A DNA stretch of 64,000 nucleotides from Lunularia cruciata. Its lineage: Eukaryota > Streptophyta > Marchantiopsida > Lunulariales > Lunulariaceae. Shown one piece after another: positions 23,274 through 33,745 of the stretch; position 1 is the first letter of the stretch; each line of letters opens with the position of its first letter. A model generated the notes under the pieces. That model was not told the origin of the DNA and made no database searches. It worked only from the letters and a program-made list of their open reading frames with translations. The translations under genes were made by a program, and so were the position numbers. The stretch lies in assembly GCA_948567375.1 (NCBI GenBank), contig OX419759.1:8834744-8898743 (forward strand). Reading direction: 5' to 3'.

Positions 23274-24449
23274 TGTGAGCCGGCCTATCTCTCACTCAGA
23301 ATGAACCTCTGATGGCTATTATAGTAGCACACCATGGACTAAGAAGGCAAGGAACCCCAACTCCATCATACTCTTCCAAGGCTAACACTCCAAGACTCAA
23401 GACATTGCTCACTCGAGAACTTAATGAGAAATAGTTGCAAATGAAAGGATGATGAGTACCTTCTCACCCCTAGTTTATATACTTGTGAAATAGTTACGCA
23501 CCAAAGTTACTAATTATTGGAATAACTCAAGCTACTAGGCTAAAAGTCAATTAAAGTCAAAAACTATAAAAGAAGTAGGGAGGTATATCCATCCACATAG
23601 GCATATTCCACTAAGCATATGATATTATCTTGACCTAACCACTTAGTCAAGGATTCCTTCACATGGGCTATCCTTGGACTATAAAAGAATCCAAAACAAA
23701 AAGGCTTGCGGGCCCAAGAGTTCTCAATTCTTTCCTCAAAGCCAAACACATAGGAATAATACTAAGTCAACACACTAGAATCCAAAATAGTGGTGCTCAT
23801 CTTTTGTGACAACCCAGAAAATATCACTTTTGTGGTAATCAAGTAAGTAAAGTTTGTTCCCATATAGATATTGGTCAGAAATATCCAAATAGAAAGTCAA
23901 ACAATAACAAGTACTTCTTGGTTGTGTCTTTAATCTCTCAGGTAGAAATTGCACCCAAAAGAGAGTCACAAGCATGGACTTGCAATCTCGTCACAAAAAT
24001 TTGTCACCCATAATCACAATTCCATCAAATCTTTCCAAACAATCTTGATTGTGATGATTCAGTCTTTCCTAAAAATGGCACTTCACTACAAAACAACTTC
24101 TCCTCAGAATTTTGTTCTGCCCCTCCACTAAAGGCACAACTTCCTCGATCAAAATTTCTTCACATCAATACTGCGCTACACTCACAAATGTAAAATACTA
24201 CCAACACTACAATTCCTCTCAGATCTGTCAAGGCATTGCTTTGATTGCACTTCACTCAGGATCAAACATACAAAATGAAGATCAAGACTATGGAATCTAA
24301 CATCCAACAAGCACACTAACTTGCATTTTGAAATTCTCCACACACGCACAAACATATACACAATATTGATACTCGGAATCAAGCTTAAGCAACAAGCACT
24401 AAAATCAACACTTTACTTTATCTATTCTCAGAAATTATGAATATTGAGC

Positions 24450-25144
24450 TGTAATACCCATTTGTGCATGTGTGTGGTATTGTGATATTTAGCTTGGTAT
24501 TACAAGTACTTGAGAGATATTATTTATATAGAGATAAAGGATGGTTCTATATTAGTCATGATTAGCTAAAGTTAGTCATAGCTAAGATAGAGGGACCTTA
24601 CTTTAGAGGAAGTGGAAAAGATGAGCACCACTATTTTAGATTCTATTGTGTTGACTTGGTATTATTCCTAGGTGTTTGGCTTTGATGAAAAAGTTGAGAA
24701 CTCTAGGGCCCGTAAGCCTTTTTGTTTTGGATTCTTCTATAGTCCAAGGATAGCCCATGTGAAGGAATCCTTGACTTAGTGGTTGGGTCAAGATAAGATC
24801 ACATGCTTAGTGGAATATGCCCATGTGGATGGATATTCCTTTTTACTTTTTGACTTTACTCAAATTTATTTGACTTTTGGCCTAGTAACTTGAGTTACTC
24901 TAGTAATTAATAACTTCACCCCTTGAAAAGTACCTCTTCAAGGGGTGAAGAGGTACTTTTCATCCTTTCATTTGCAACTATCTCTCTCTCTCATTGAGTT
25001 CTCTACTGAACAATGCCTTGAGTCTTGGATTGTTAGCCTTGGAGGAGTATGATGGAGTTGGGGTTCCTTGCCTTCTTAGTCCATGGTGCACTACCATAAT
25101 AGCCATCAGAGGTTCATGTGGAGTGAGAGACAGGCTGGCTCACA
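24450..25144 (+). repeat. B1 5' LTR with rearranged promoter
   Basis: TGTAATACCCATTTGTGC.. to ..GGCTGGCTCACA, 695 bp. It matches the reversed solo LTR except around 24913-24962, where the TATA-containing segment of the solo LTR (TATATAAAC then aggggtgagaaggtac) is replaced by an inverted duplication (see the palindrome entry). Confidence 0.85.
24914..24962. repeat. perfect palindrome replacing the LTR TATA region
   Basis: TGAAAAGTACCTCTTCA (24924-24940) and TGAAGAGGTACTTTTCA (24946-24962) are perfect 17-base inverted repeats with a 5-base loop. CTTCACCCCTTGAA (24914-24927) and TTCAAGGGGTGAAG (24937-24950) form an alternative 14-base pair. The unit is the segment just downstream of the normal TATA box, copied in inverse orientation over the TATA box. 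Template switching is the likely cause. Confidence 0.8.
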
Positions 25145-25148
25145 TTTT

Positions 25149-25166
25149 TGGTTCCATTGCCGAGAC
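25149..25166 (+). other. B1 primer-binding site, tRNA-Asp type (degenerate)
   Basis: TGGTTCCATTGCCGAGAC, four bases after the LTR end, resembles TGGCGCCGTTGCCGGGGA, the plant PBS complementary to tRNA-Asp. The differences are largely transitions. Confidence 0.7.
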
Positions 25167-26048
25167 CTCTCTAGAAGGCAAGATAATGTTCAGTGTACAA
25201 TTTTATATTAGATAGAAGGAGGCTATGAGAGTTCACTTGGAGAGAAATTTAGGGGAGGAGAGGGCTAAACTTATGTTAGAGAATTTGGATCCATTTGTAT
25301 ACCCTGTAGTTCATTATGATGTATTTGAGGTGATTTTATACACTTGAGAGGATTTGGAGAGATTGTGTCCGGTGGATTGTAGATTTTAAAGATTAAGGTG
25401 ATTTTGGGCAAAATCTCAAGTTCGGGATCTAGACTTGAAATTTCTAAACATGATAGCTTGGGTTATCCTTCAGTTATCATACTTGAAGTTATTGTGAGCT
25501 GCTATGTACACTAGGCTAGAATTTTTGAAATTTGATAGGGTAAACTGCTCCCGCAATTACATGCTCTTAGGAAAATTGTACAGAGTCTGCCATTTCTTCA
25601 ATTTTCAGTGGATTATAGTGAAAATTTACAAAAAAATTAAGTGCATTTTATCCTACCTATTGACACAAAAATTAGACATAGATCATTCTTAAGCAGAGAG
25701 TTATAAGTTTTTAAAGTGATGGGGGTGGTTTTTAGACCAAATCTGAAATATGTCTGCTGAATAGAAAAGCATCTAGGCCAAATGGCTTGATGAAAAGATT
25801 TGAAATTTTGCAGGGAGGGATTTTATAAAATTATGATGAAGTGTGAAAATTTCAGAGGATTTGGAGATACCAATTGTAAGATTTGACTAACATTGTGAGG
25901 AAGGGTCAATTTTGTAAAGTTTAGATTTCATGCATGAGGAGTGTGAGGGCAACAAAAAGCATGTTTGAGTGTTTTGACTCATCTTGGGGAACATAGAGGG
26001 CCACCAAGAGTGAAATTGAGGCTATGAAAGGTCCTCCAAGGGTTTGGA
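25167..26048 (+). other. B1 untranslated leader, no gene seen
   Basis: About 880 bases between the PBS and ORF1, AT-rich with many stops. A long leader of this kind is common in large plant gypsy elements. The small frame at 25504-25692 shows nothing recognisable. Confidence 0.5.
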
Positions 26049-26465
26049 GTGATTGTATGGGTGGATTTGAGGAGAAGAGAGTTTAAAATAGAATTTGAAG
26101 AGAGTGTTGAGAGGATCCAAAAACCTCCACCAGTTCGAGGAAAGAGTGAGTTTAAGTGCTTTCTATTTGGAGAAAAGGGACATAAGGCAAGTTCATGTCC
26201 ATTGAACTCTGAGAGTAAGAGATTGAGGGAAAGGAGAGGATAACTTGATTTGGGTTTGCATGTTGGACCTTCTTCACCAAGATTGGGAGGGAGAAGATCT
26301 AAGACCAAGGAGTTATGTGAGGTTTTTGGAGTGGAAGGATTTCCAAAAGGACATGAGTGTAGTGGAGTAAAAGCGCTTTTGGAAACTTTAGTGAAGGATC
26401 TTGGAGAGAGTCTTAGTACAGCTATAGAAATACTACCACCTTTATCAACTAGTTCTCAAGATTAG
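26049..26465 (+). pseudogene. B1 ORF1: zinc-knuckle-like small protein upstream of gag
   Basis: Same as B2 ORF1: F-K-C-F-L-F-G-E-K-G-H-K-A-S-S-C-P (second Cys replaced by Phe), a stop at about 26241, then 'LGLHVGPSSPRLGGRRSKT' and L-C-E-V-F-G-V-E-G-F-P-K-G-H-E-C, ending at a TAG at about 26463. The frame between the two halves is the same except for the stop. It is conserved between B1 and B2, so it was part of the family's coding capacity. Confidence 0.6.
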
Positions 26466-26684
26466 TGATGGAGATAATCCTTCAACTTATGGATAAACTA
26501 TCCATGAGAGTTCAATTAATATGCACTCTAGGATTTGATGTTGCTATAGAAATCTTGAAGAAACCTAAGCCTTTTGTGTTCACCTCAAATGGTGTTATTC
26601 ATGTACATACTCTAGTAGTTATAGAGTGAGAGAAAAGAAAAAAGAAAAAAAATTGAGATAAAAGAAAGATAGTGAGGGGTAAAG

Positions 26685-27640
26685 ATTGGGAAACTTCTGG
26701 TTTTCTTTGGCAAGGATGGAGAAGATGTGGAGGCCTTTGTGAGAGACTTCAAAAGATCTTGCATAGGAAACAATGAGAGGAGGTAGAATGAAAGGGTCTC
26801 ATTATTACCAGATTTCTTTGAGGATGCAGCACTCACATGGTATGAGTCAGAATACCAAAAGAGAGAGAAGAGAGATGGAGAAGAAGAGTCTTGGGAGAGT
26901 TTGACTTCAGCACTCATTGAGAATTTTCTTCCAGATGAGAGTTTTGGGAGATTGATGAGTGAGGGTAACTTTCTCAAGCAAGGAGATGAAGAGAAAGTGA
27001 GAGTCTATGTGGAAAGAGTGGAAAATTTAGAGTCCAAATTTTGCATAATGTTGAGGAAGAGTGGATATGATGTGGAGACTACTATGATTGGCATAAGAGC
27101 CATGCTCATCAAGAATTTTGTGGGAGGATTGAAACCAGAAATAAGAAGCAAGGTGAGATATGAGAAACCTTCTTCCAAGGTTGAAGCTATCAAGATTGCA
27201 ATTTGTATGGAGGAGAGTTTGGAAGGGGATGAGAGTGATTTGGTGGTGAAGGAGGTTGTGCATCCTCCTCAAGGTTACAAGTATGGTTGAACTTCTTATA
27301 CTTTGGTGGTAAGGGTTTCACCACAAGTAGTAGTTGCTCTAGTTCTTGCACCTCAACCAAAGGATCCACTTCAAACCATCAGAAAACAACTTGCAAGATC
27401 AATGTGATGCAACTATGGGAGAAGAGAGAGGTAGATCTGAATGTGGGGAGAGGGCCTAGGAGTTATGAAATTTATCCATATCAAGGAGGCCAACCAACCA
27501 AAAGTTTGAATGAGAGAAATTTTTTTGGTTGTGGAGGAAGAGGTCACATCTAAAAGAATTGTCCAAATTCCACTTACCATGGAGGAAAGGGTTATGATGG
27601 AGCCAATAGAGTGAAAGAAGGAGGTAGTGAAACCCAAGTG
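26685..27640 (+). pseudogene. B1 gag
   Basis: Gag domain begins near 26685 ('VFFGKDGEDVEAFVRDFKRS', a stop at about 26786, then 'LPDFFEDAALTWYESEYQ') and is open 26901-27290. A TGA at about 27288 interrupts it. The zinc knuckle at about 27520-27560 reads F-F-G-C-G-G-R-G-H-I-(stop)-K-N-C, so its first Cys is lost and a stop falls inside. Otherwise it is closely similar to B2 gag. Confidence 0.75.
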
Positions 27641-28790
27641 GCTCCTAATCCAAACAAAGGTAAGGGGATAACATCCATAGATGTGGTTGAGAGCAAGTAT
27701 GAGAAGGGAGAGTGCTCAAAATCCAAGGGTCTTAATTTGGAGCTTTTGACACAAGAGAAGAAGAGAGCTTGTTTTGCAAAGGATATTCACTCTTCTCAAG
27801 TATTTATTCCAAGTAAAGATACTCCTATGTCTACTAGGAGCTTTTGCACCTCAACACAATCAACAACAAAGACTCCAAGGAAGAAGTTGGGGATGGAGGA
27901 TTTCTTGATTTCAAAGCAACTATGGAACTACAATGTGTTGGAGGATGTTGGTTTTCACAAGACTAACATCACAATGGGCCAATTGATTGCTTTGAACCCT
28001 ACCTTGAGAAAGGAGCTTAGAGGTAGTTTGAGTTCTACAAGGAGCAAGAGGAAGAAGAAGAAAAGCTAAAGTATCAATGGAGGCGGTGGATGCCAAGCCA
28101 ACACCATGGGAGGTTTGTGAATATGCCTCCAAGATTGATGTGAGTTTTGAACCCTTTGAACCCTTGGAGGATGTTGGTAGTCACAAGGCTAACATCATAG
28201 TGGGCCAATTGATTGCTTTGAACCCTACCTTGAGAAAGGAGCTTAAAGGTTGTTTGAGTTCTACAAGGAGCAAACCAAAGAAGAAGACAAAAGCTCTAAT
28301 ATCAATGGGGGTGGTGGATGCCAAGCCAACACCATGGGAGGCTTGTGAATATACCTCTAAGATTGATGTGAGAGTGAATGGTCATAACATCAGCAATGCA
28401 CTTGTTGATGGAGGATCAGTAGTGAATGCCATATCAGAAAGGCTGATGAAGAAGTTGGGTATGATACCCTCAAGACCTTCAACATTTGTGGTGAGCATGG
28501 CAAACAAACAACAAGTTTGATCAGTAGGGGTGATGGATAAGGTGATAATTTCAAATATGGGAGTTGAAAATCTCATGACTTTCCAAGTCTTGAAGGATTC
28601 AAGCTATGACTTACTTCTTGGGAAGCCATGGTTGATAGCAGCACACACAATTGATAGATGGGACAAAGGGTACTTGAGGATTGGGCCATCAAACCATAGA
28701 GTCACAATTCTTGTGATTAACACCACCAACAATTCACATTTAGATACACCATCTTCTGATTATTGGGAATTCTAATAATTCTAAAGAAGG
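27641..28790 (+). pseudogene. B1 protease with internal duplication
   Basis: A 226-base tandem duplication (27941-28166 and 28167-about 28392) repeats the linker 'LEDVG.HK.NI..GQLIALNPTLRKEL' and 'DAKPTPWE.CEY'. B2 has one copy. It is followed by 'VNGHNISNALVDGGSVVNAISERLMKKLG' (active site D-G-G-S) and, after a stop, 'YDLLLGKPWL' (about 28600), the protease C-terminal strand. Confidence 0.7.
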
Positions 28791-28907
28791 AGCTTTAGGT
28801 GTGGAAACAAGCATGGAAGAGGAGACTTCTATGGAGGAAGATAAATCTGAATTGGATTTAGATGTGTATCCATTGTGTGCTATGGATTTTGCACCTAAGC
28901 CAGAGTT

Positions 28908-30460
28908 TTGAAGGACCCAAATAAATCACTATTGACACTTGAGGAGGTAGAGAGAAGGTTAGCTACCCTCAAGTATGGGTCAAATGTTACCAAGGAGGAG
29001 AAGGTGAGATTTGAGGAGATTGTCCACAAGTTCATCCATATGTTTGCTTTTAGTCACAAGGATTTGAAGGAAGTCACCTTGGAGGAGCACAAGATAGAGG
29101 TGGAGTCACATGCAAGACCAATCTGCCAAAAGCAACTTTGCATTAGCCCACTAATATCTTTGGTTGTGAAGGAGGAGATTGATAAGCGCAAGGAGGCCAG
29201 ATTTATCTTTGAGGTGGAGAATTTAGAATAGGTGTCTCCAATTGTCATTATGAAGAAAAAGAATGGCAAGCTTTGGGTCCGTATGGATTACAAGAAGCTC
29301 AATGTTGTTACCAAGAAGGACAACTACCCATTGCCATTCATTGATGAGATCTTGGATGAGGTTACAGGTCAGGAAAGGTACAATTTTGGAGATAATTATA
29401 GTGGATATAACCAAATCAAGATTGCACTAGAGCATCAACAACTCACCACATTCACCACACCTTGGAGAACTTATGCTTTCAAGGTCATGCCTTTTGGGTT
29501 TTGCAATGCTCCAGCCACATTCCAATGGTTCATGAACAAGGTATTTGAACCTTTCATTGGGAAATTTGTGAGAGACTTCATTGATGACTTTTGTGTCTAT
29601 GGGAGCAAGGAGAAGCACTTTGAGCACCTAATCAAGGTCTTGCAATGCTTGGATGAGGCAAATGCGTCACTCAACCCAAAGAAGTGCATTTTTGGATGTA
29701 AAGAAGATCTTCTTTTGGGGCATATCATCTCCAAGGATGGAATAGCAATTGATTTTGAGAAGGTGAGGAAATCTCAGACCTTCCATTCCCTTCAAGCTTA
29801 ACAAAGTGATGCCAATTCTTGGGGATGGTTGGATACTATAGGAGGTTAATATTCTCATTTTCCAACAAGGCTTATGCATTGACCATCTACATGAAGAAGA
29901 GTGTAGATAATATGGTGATTTTGGAGGACAAGGAGGCTCTTAAAGATTTTGAGAGCTCAAGCAGTCCCTTGTTGTAGCTCCAATTCTTGCTAAACTTGAT
30001 TGGAGTAAGCCTTTCATCCTCTACAATAATGCTTCTAATGTACCTATAGGATGCACTCTTAGTCAATTAGACCAAGATGGGCATGATCATCCAATAGCTT
30101 ATGCTAGAAGGCAAATAGTTTCAGCAGAAAAGAACTTCTTTATTATGGAGAGAGAAGGGTTGGCAGTGATCTTTGGTCTCAAGAAGTTTAGACACTACTT
30201 GATTGGAGGGAAAGCCACCATTGTCATGGATCACAAGGCCTTGAAGTACATCTTCAACAAGCCTCATGTTGAAGGGATATTAACAAGGTGGATGATACTC
30301 TTGTCTGAGTATGACTACAACATTGAGGATAGGCTAAGAAAGAAACATGCAAATGTTGATTTTTTATCTAGAGCCTATGATCATGATGGAGATGAGCCAA
30401 CGGATGATTCCTTCTTGGATGAGGAGCTCATAACAATCTCAACCACTCAAGAGGTTCCAA
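28908..30460 (+). pseudogene. B1 reverse transcriptase and RNase H
   Basis: One frame from 28908 to 29801 broken by a single TAG (29229-29231) at a conserved Trp before V-S-P-I-V. RT motifs: 'MDYKKLNVVTKKDNYPLPF', 'YSGYNQIKI', 'FKVMPFGFCNAPATFQ', catalytic F-I-D-D-F, 'GHIISKDG'. After a frameshift near 29800, RNase H (about 29830-30400) includes 'MEREGLAVIFGLKKFRHYL', 'IVMDHKALKYI' and 'ANVDFLSR'. The RT catalytic residues are intact. Confidence 0.8.
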
Positions 30461-31740
30461 AGGAGTACAAGGAGATTGTGGATTTTGTGACAAGAGGTAA
30501 CTATCCAGAAGGGATGCATGCTAGAGAGAGGAAGGCCCTTGCAGTAATATCTAGACCTTACACAATGGTGGAGGATATTCTTTTTCATCAAGGAGCCTAT
30601 GGTCTATTTCAAAGAGCAGTGAGTAAGGAAGAATCTATCCTACTCATAAAGGAGTTTCATGATGGTTTAGTATGTAGAGGACACTTTGTAGGAAACATGA
30701 TTGTTTCCAAGATTCTAGATGCATGTTACTATTGGAGAGGGATTTTCAAGGATTGTCTTCATTATTGCAAAACTTTTCATGTTTGTCAAGCTTTTGCTAG
30801 AAAATCTACTTCCACTCCAACTTAGATCAATTCCATTGCTAGTACCTTTTGAGAAGTGGGAAACTGATTTTGTAGGTCCTCCCAATATAACCCCAAGTAA
30901 CAATTGGTACATTGTGGTAGTTACTGATTACCTTACCAAGTGGGTTGAGGTTAGACCATTGAGGGACAAGAATGAAGATGAAGTTGATAGATTTCTTTAT
31001 GAATGCATTATCACTAGGTTTGGATGCCCTTTGGAGTTGGTTTTCAATAAAGGAGGAGAGTTTACAAGAAGCATCACTTTAGCCATGCTATGAAATTTCT
31101 CTATCACACATAGAGTAACTACATCCTATAAACCAATGGCTTGGTAGAGAGAACCAATCAGATCCTGTGCATGATGTTGGCCAAAGATGCAGAAATGGAG
31201 GGAGCTAAACATCATTGGGACAAGAGGATTCATGCGGTTTTGTGGGAGTATAGGACAACCATGAAGAATTCTAGTGGATATTCTCCATTTCAATTGGTTA
31301 TGGTATTGACTCTACTCTACCTATTCACTTTGATCTTCCTAACTTCCAAAGCATTCAAAGGAGATTGAAGAAAGCACAAGGAGGTGATGGAGAGAAGTCA
31401 AGGAAGGAATAACTCATGGAGTTGGAAGAGGCAAGAGCAGTTGCTATGATTCAAGTGGAACAAGACCAAAGGAAACAAAAGGAGTGTTATGACAAGAGGC
31501 AAGGCAAGAAGAAGGTGGAGCCTTTCAAAGAAGGTGATTGGGTAATGTTATTTGATTTTATTTGATTCAAGAGAGTGCAAAAGAAGTTTTTGCGTAAGTA
31601 CTTTGGACCTTTCATAATGGAGAAGGTGTGGGGCAATTACACCTATTATCTCAAGGAGTTGGGAGGAAGACACTTTGATAGGATTAACCATGATAAGTTG
31701 AAGATGTATCATAGAAGGTAGAGAAACCTTCACTTTGAGG
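30461..31740 (+). pseudogene. B1 integrase
   Basis: HHCC domain: H-D-G-L-V-C-R-G-H (H-x-x-x-..H) and 'CLHYCKTFHVCQAF' (30655-30795). Catalytic core in the next frame: 'FEKWETDFVGP', 'VTDYLTKW', then V-F-N-K-G-G where B2 has V-F-D-R-G-G (catalytic Asp to Asn), and 'GLVERTNQIL' with the Glu (31140 on). The C-terminal part fades near 31720. No chromodomain follows; a GGGGTAAA-type purine tract precedes the 3' LTR. Confidence 0.75.
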
Positions 31741-31768
31741 ACAAAGTAGAAACTTAGTCTGGGGTAAA

Positions 31769-32314
31769 TGTAACACACATTTGTGCATGTGTGTGGTATT
31801 ATGATATTTAGCTTAATATTACAAGTACTTGAGAGATATTATTTATATAAAGATAAAGGATGGTTCTACATTAGTCATGATTAGCTAGAGTTAGTCATAG
31901 CTAAGATAAAGGGGACCTTACTTTAGAAGAAGTGGAAAAGATGAGCACCACTATTTTAGATTCTAGTGTGTTGACTTGGTATTATTCCTATGTGTTTGGT
32001 TTTGAGGAAAGAGTTGAGAAATCTTGGGCACGCAAGCCTTTTTGTTTTGGATTCTTCTATAGTCCAAGGATAGCTCATGTGAAGGAATCCTTGACTTAGG
32101 GGTTGGGTCAAGATGAGATCACATGCTTAGTGGAATATGCCCATGTGGATGGATATTCCTTTATACTTTTTGACTTGACTTGACTTTACTTGACTAACAC
32201 CCCAAGACTTAAGACATTGATCACTAGAGAACTCAATGAGATACTCCTCCTTGCCTTCTTAGTCCATGGTGCGCTACCATAATAGTCATCAAAGGTTCAT
32301 CCTAAGTGAGAGAT
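31769..32314 (+). repeat. B1 3' LTR with microinversion and short 3' truncation
   Basis: TGTAACACACATTTGTGC.. matches the 5' LTR to about 32190. Between about 32195 and 32250 the sequence is the reverse complement of the corresponding 5' LTR segment ('aacaccccaagacttaagac..gagaactcaatgaga'), and ~140 bases including the TATA region are missing. It resumes 'actcctccttgccttcttagtcc' and stops about 14 bases short of the expected end. Confidence 0.75.
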
Positions 32315-32468
32315 AGAACAACAAATGATTGCAAATGCTCTCCTTAAATAGTAAAGCAATAGCCAGTTATCTAACTAATGTATTGCTTCCTAACAACTCT
32401 TCCTACCTATAGATCCAAAATGACAATCCACCCCTTCATATCTGCCTCTTCAAATCGCAAAATTGTTA

Positions 32469-32846
32469 CTACTCCGATCCAATGTCAACTTCTTCCTTGG
32501 CTTCCAATCCCGAAGTAACTTCACATACTACTCTATCCTCGGGTTCCATAACTACTAATTCCTCTACTAATTCTAACATTTCTTCTGCTTGATCTACAAT
32601 TACCATCATAGTTAACCCTTCTACTTCTTTATCTCTTGGCCCGCTCTTCTTTAATGTCTCAGATGACAACTCCAAAGACACCTGCACTCTTACCTCTCTT
32701 ACTTTGGGTCTAACTACTATCAATGTCTTTGCTAATTCTACTATATCCTCATCAAGAATTGTAATTGAAAGCATGAGTGTACTATCTATGCCTTCAATTT
32801 GCAACCCAATTTCCCCTAATCGCTCATGTAACTGACCCAAAGACAC
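32469..32846 (-). pseudogene. C-terminal remnant of the family A LTR-encoded protein
   Basis: Open for 125 codons, homologous to 8855-9169 and to the C-terminus of the full frame (V-R-P-K-V-R-E-V-R-V-Q-V-S, 'SETLKKSG', ending V-D-I-G-S-E stop). It lies in the short-form solo LTR at the same position as in the other solo LTR. Confidence 0.65.
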
Positions 32847-33745
32847 TTACTATCTGATCTTGCACTTTGGGTTTATTCATTACTATTACTTCTCCTTCAA
32901 TTTCTATCCCATCTTCAATCTGAACTGAAATTGAAATCATGTGTATCCTAACTATCTCTATCCTAACTATTTCAGACACTTTAGATATCTGAGCCGGAGA
33001 CTCCTCCATCTGATGTCTGACTACCTCAGATTGAATCACATTTGTCTTGAGGCAAAGTCTTTAGACCCGAAGTTGTGTAAACCCAAAGTCATATAAGTCT
33101 GAAGTCGTATAGACTGGAAGACACCAACCCAAAGACACTCAACTACTCTATACATCTACTCCCAAAACTTCAACTACTTGTAACTTCTTCAGCAGACCTC
33201 CAAACTTTACAATTTTGGTAGAAATGGAAAGCCCTAAACGAGATGCTTCCAACGAGATATAGCATGCATGATTTGGATTTTTCTTCAATGAGATACAACC
33301 CCTGCAGTAATCCTGACATGTAACCTTCATTTTGGTGCAAAGGAACCTTCCTTTGGCATCTGACCTCCTTCTTCCTCTTCCTTTGACACGAAGTAAGCTT
33401 CTTCAGGTCTGATCAAATCCAAGTCCTTCCTCCAATACAAAGTTGACTTCCTTGGGCCTTATCAAAACACAAGTTTCCCTTCATTTCTTCTCCATTTGGT
33501 TTCAATTTGGTTTCAACAAGGCACTTCTTCTTCAAAACTCATCCAAAATGCAAAATATGGGTACCACATCTTTTCCATTTCCTCTAAAGTAAGGTCCCCA
33601 CTATCTTAGCTATGACTAACTTTAACTAACCATGACTAATGGAGAACCATCATTCATCTCTATATAAATAATATCTCTCAAGTATTTGTAATACTAAGCT
33701 AAATATCATAATACCACACACATGCACAAATGTGTGTTATAGACA

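Larger units (their letters stand above)
24450..32314 (+). mobile_element. family B element B1, nearly complete
   Basis: About 7.9 kb: 5' LTR 24450-25144, PBS, leader, ORF1, gag, protease, RT, RNase H, integrase, purine tract, 3' LTR 31769-32314. Flanks TGAGC (24445-24449) and AGAAC (32315-32319) each differ by one base from TGAAC, the sequence expected from the uninterrupted A LTR at about 8700, consistent with a decayed target duplication. The 3' LTR has lost its last ~14 bases. Youngest of the nest by position. Non-chromoviral (no chromodomain), with a tRNA-Asp-type PBS; Tat/Athila-side affinity is inferred. Confidence 0.85.
23805..33568 (-). mobile_element. family A short-form solo LTR with target duplication, split by B1
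   Basis: Left part 23805-24449 (TGTGACAACCC..) and right part 32315-33568 (..GGGTACCACA) add up to about 1.9 kb, matching the solo LTR at 8060-10005. Perfect 5-bp target duplication TCTTT at 23800-23804 and 33569-33573. Element B1 lies inside it. Confidence 0.88.
23274..33740 (-). mobile_element. reversed family B solo LTR with target duplication, itself split
   Basis: Left part 23274-23804 and right part 33569-33740 are together the reverse complement of the B LTR (compare 24450-25144). Flanks are AGACC (23269-23273) and AGACA (33741-33745), a target duplication with one mismatch. B2 coding sequence continues across it. There is no B internal sequence inside, so it is a solo LTR. The A solo LTR 23805-33568 splits it. 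It includes an intact TATA region (about 23475-23485, TATATAAAC on the minus strand). Confidence 0.85.
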
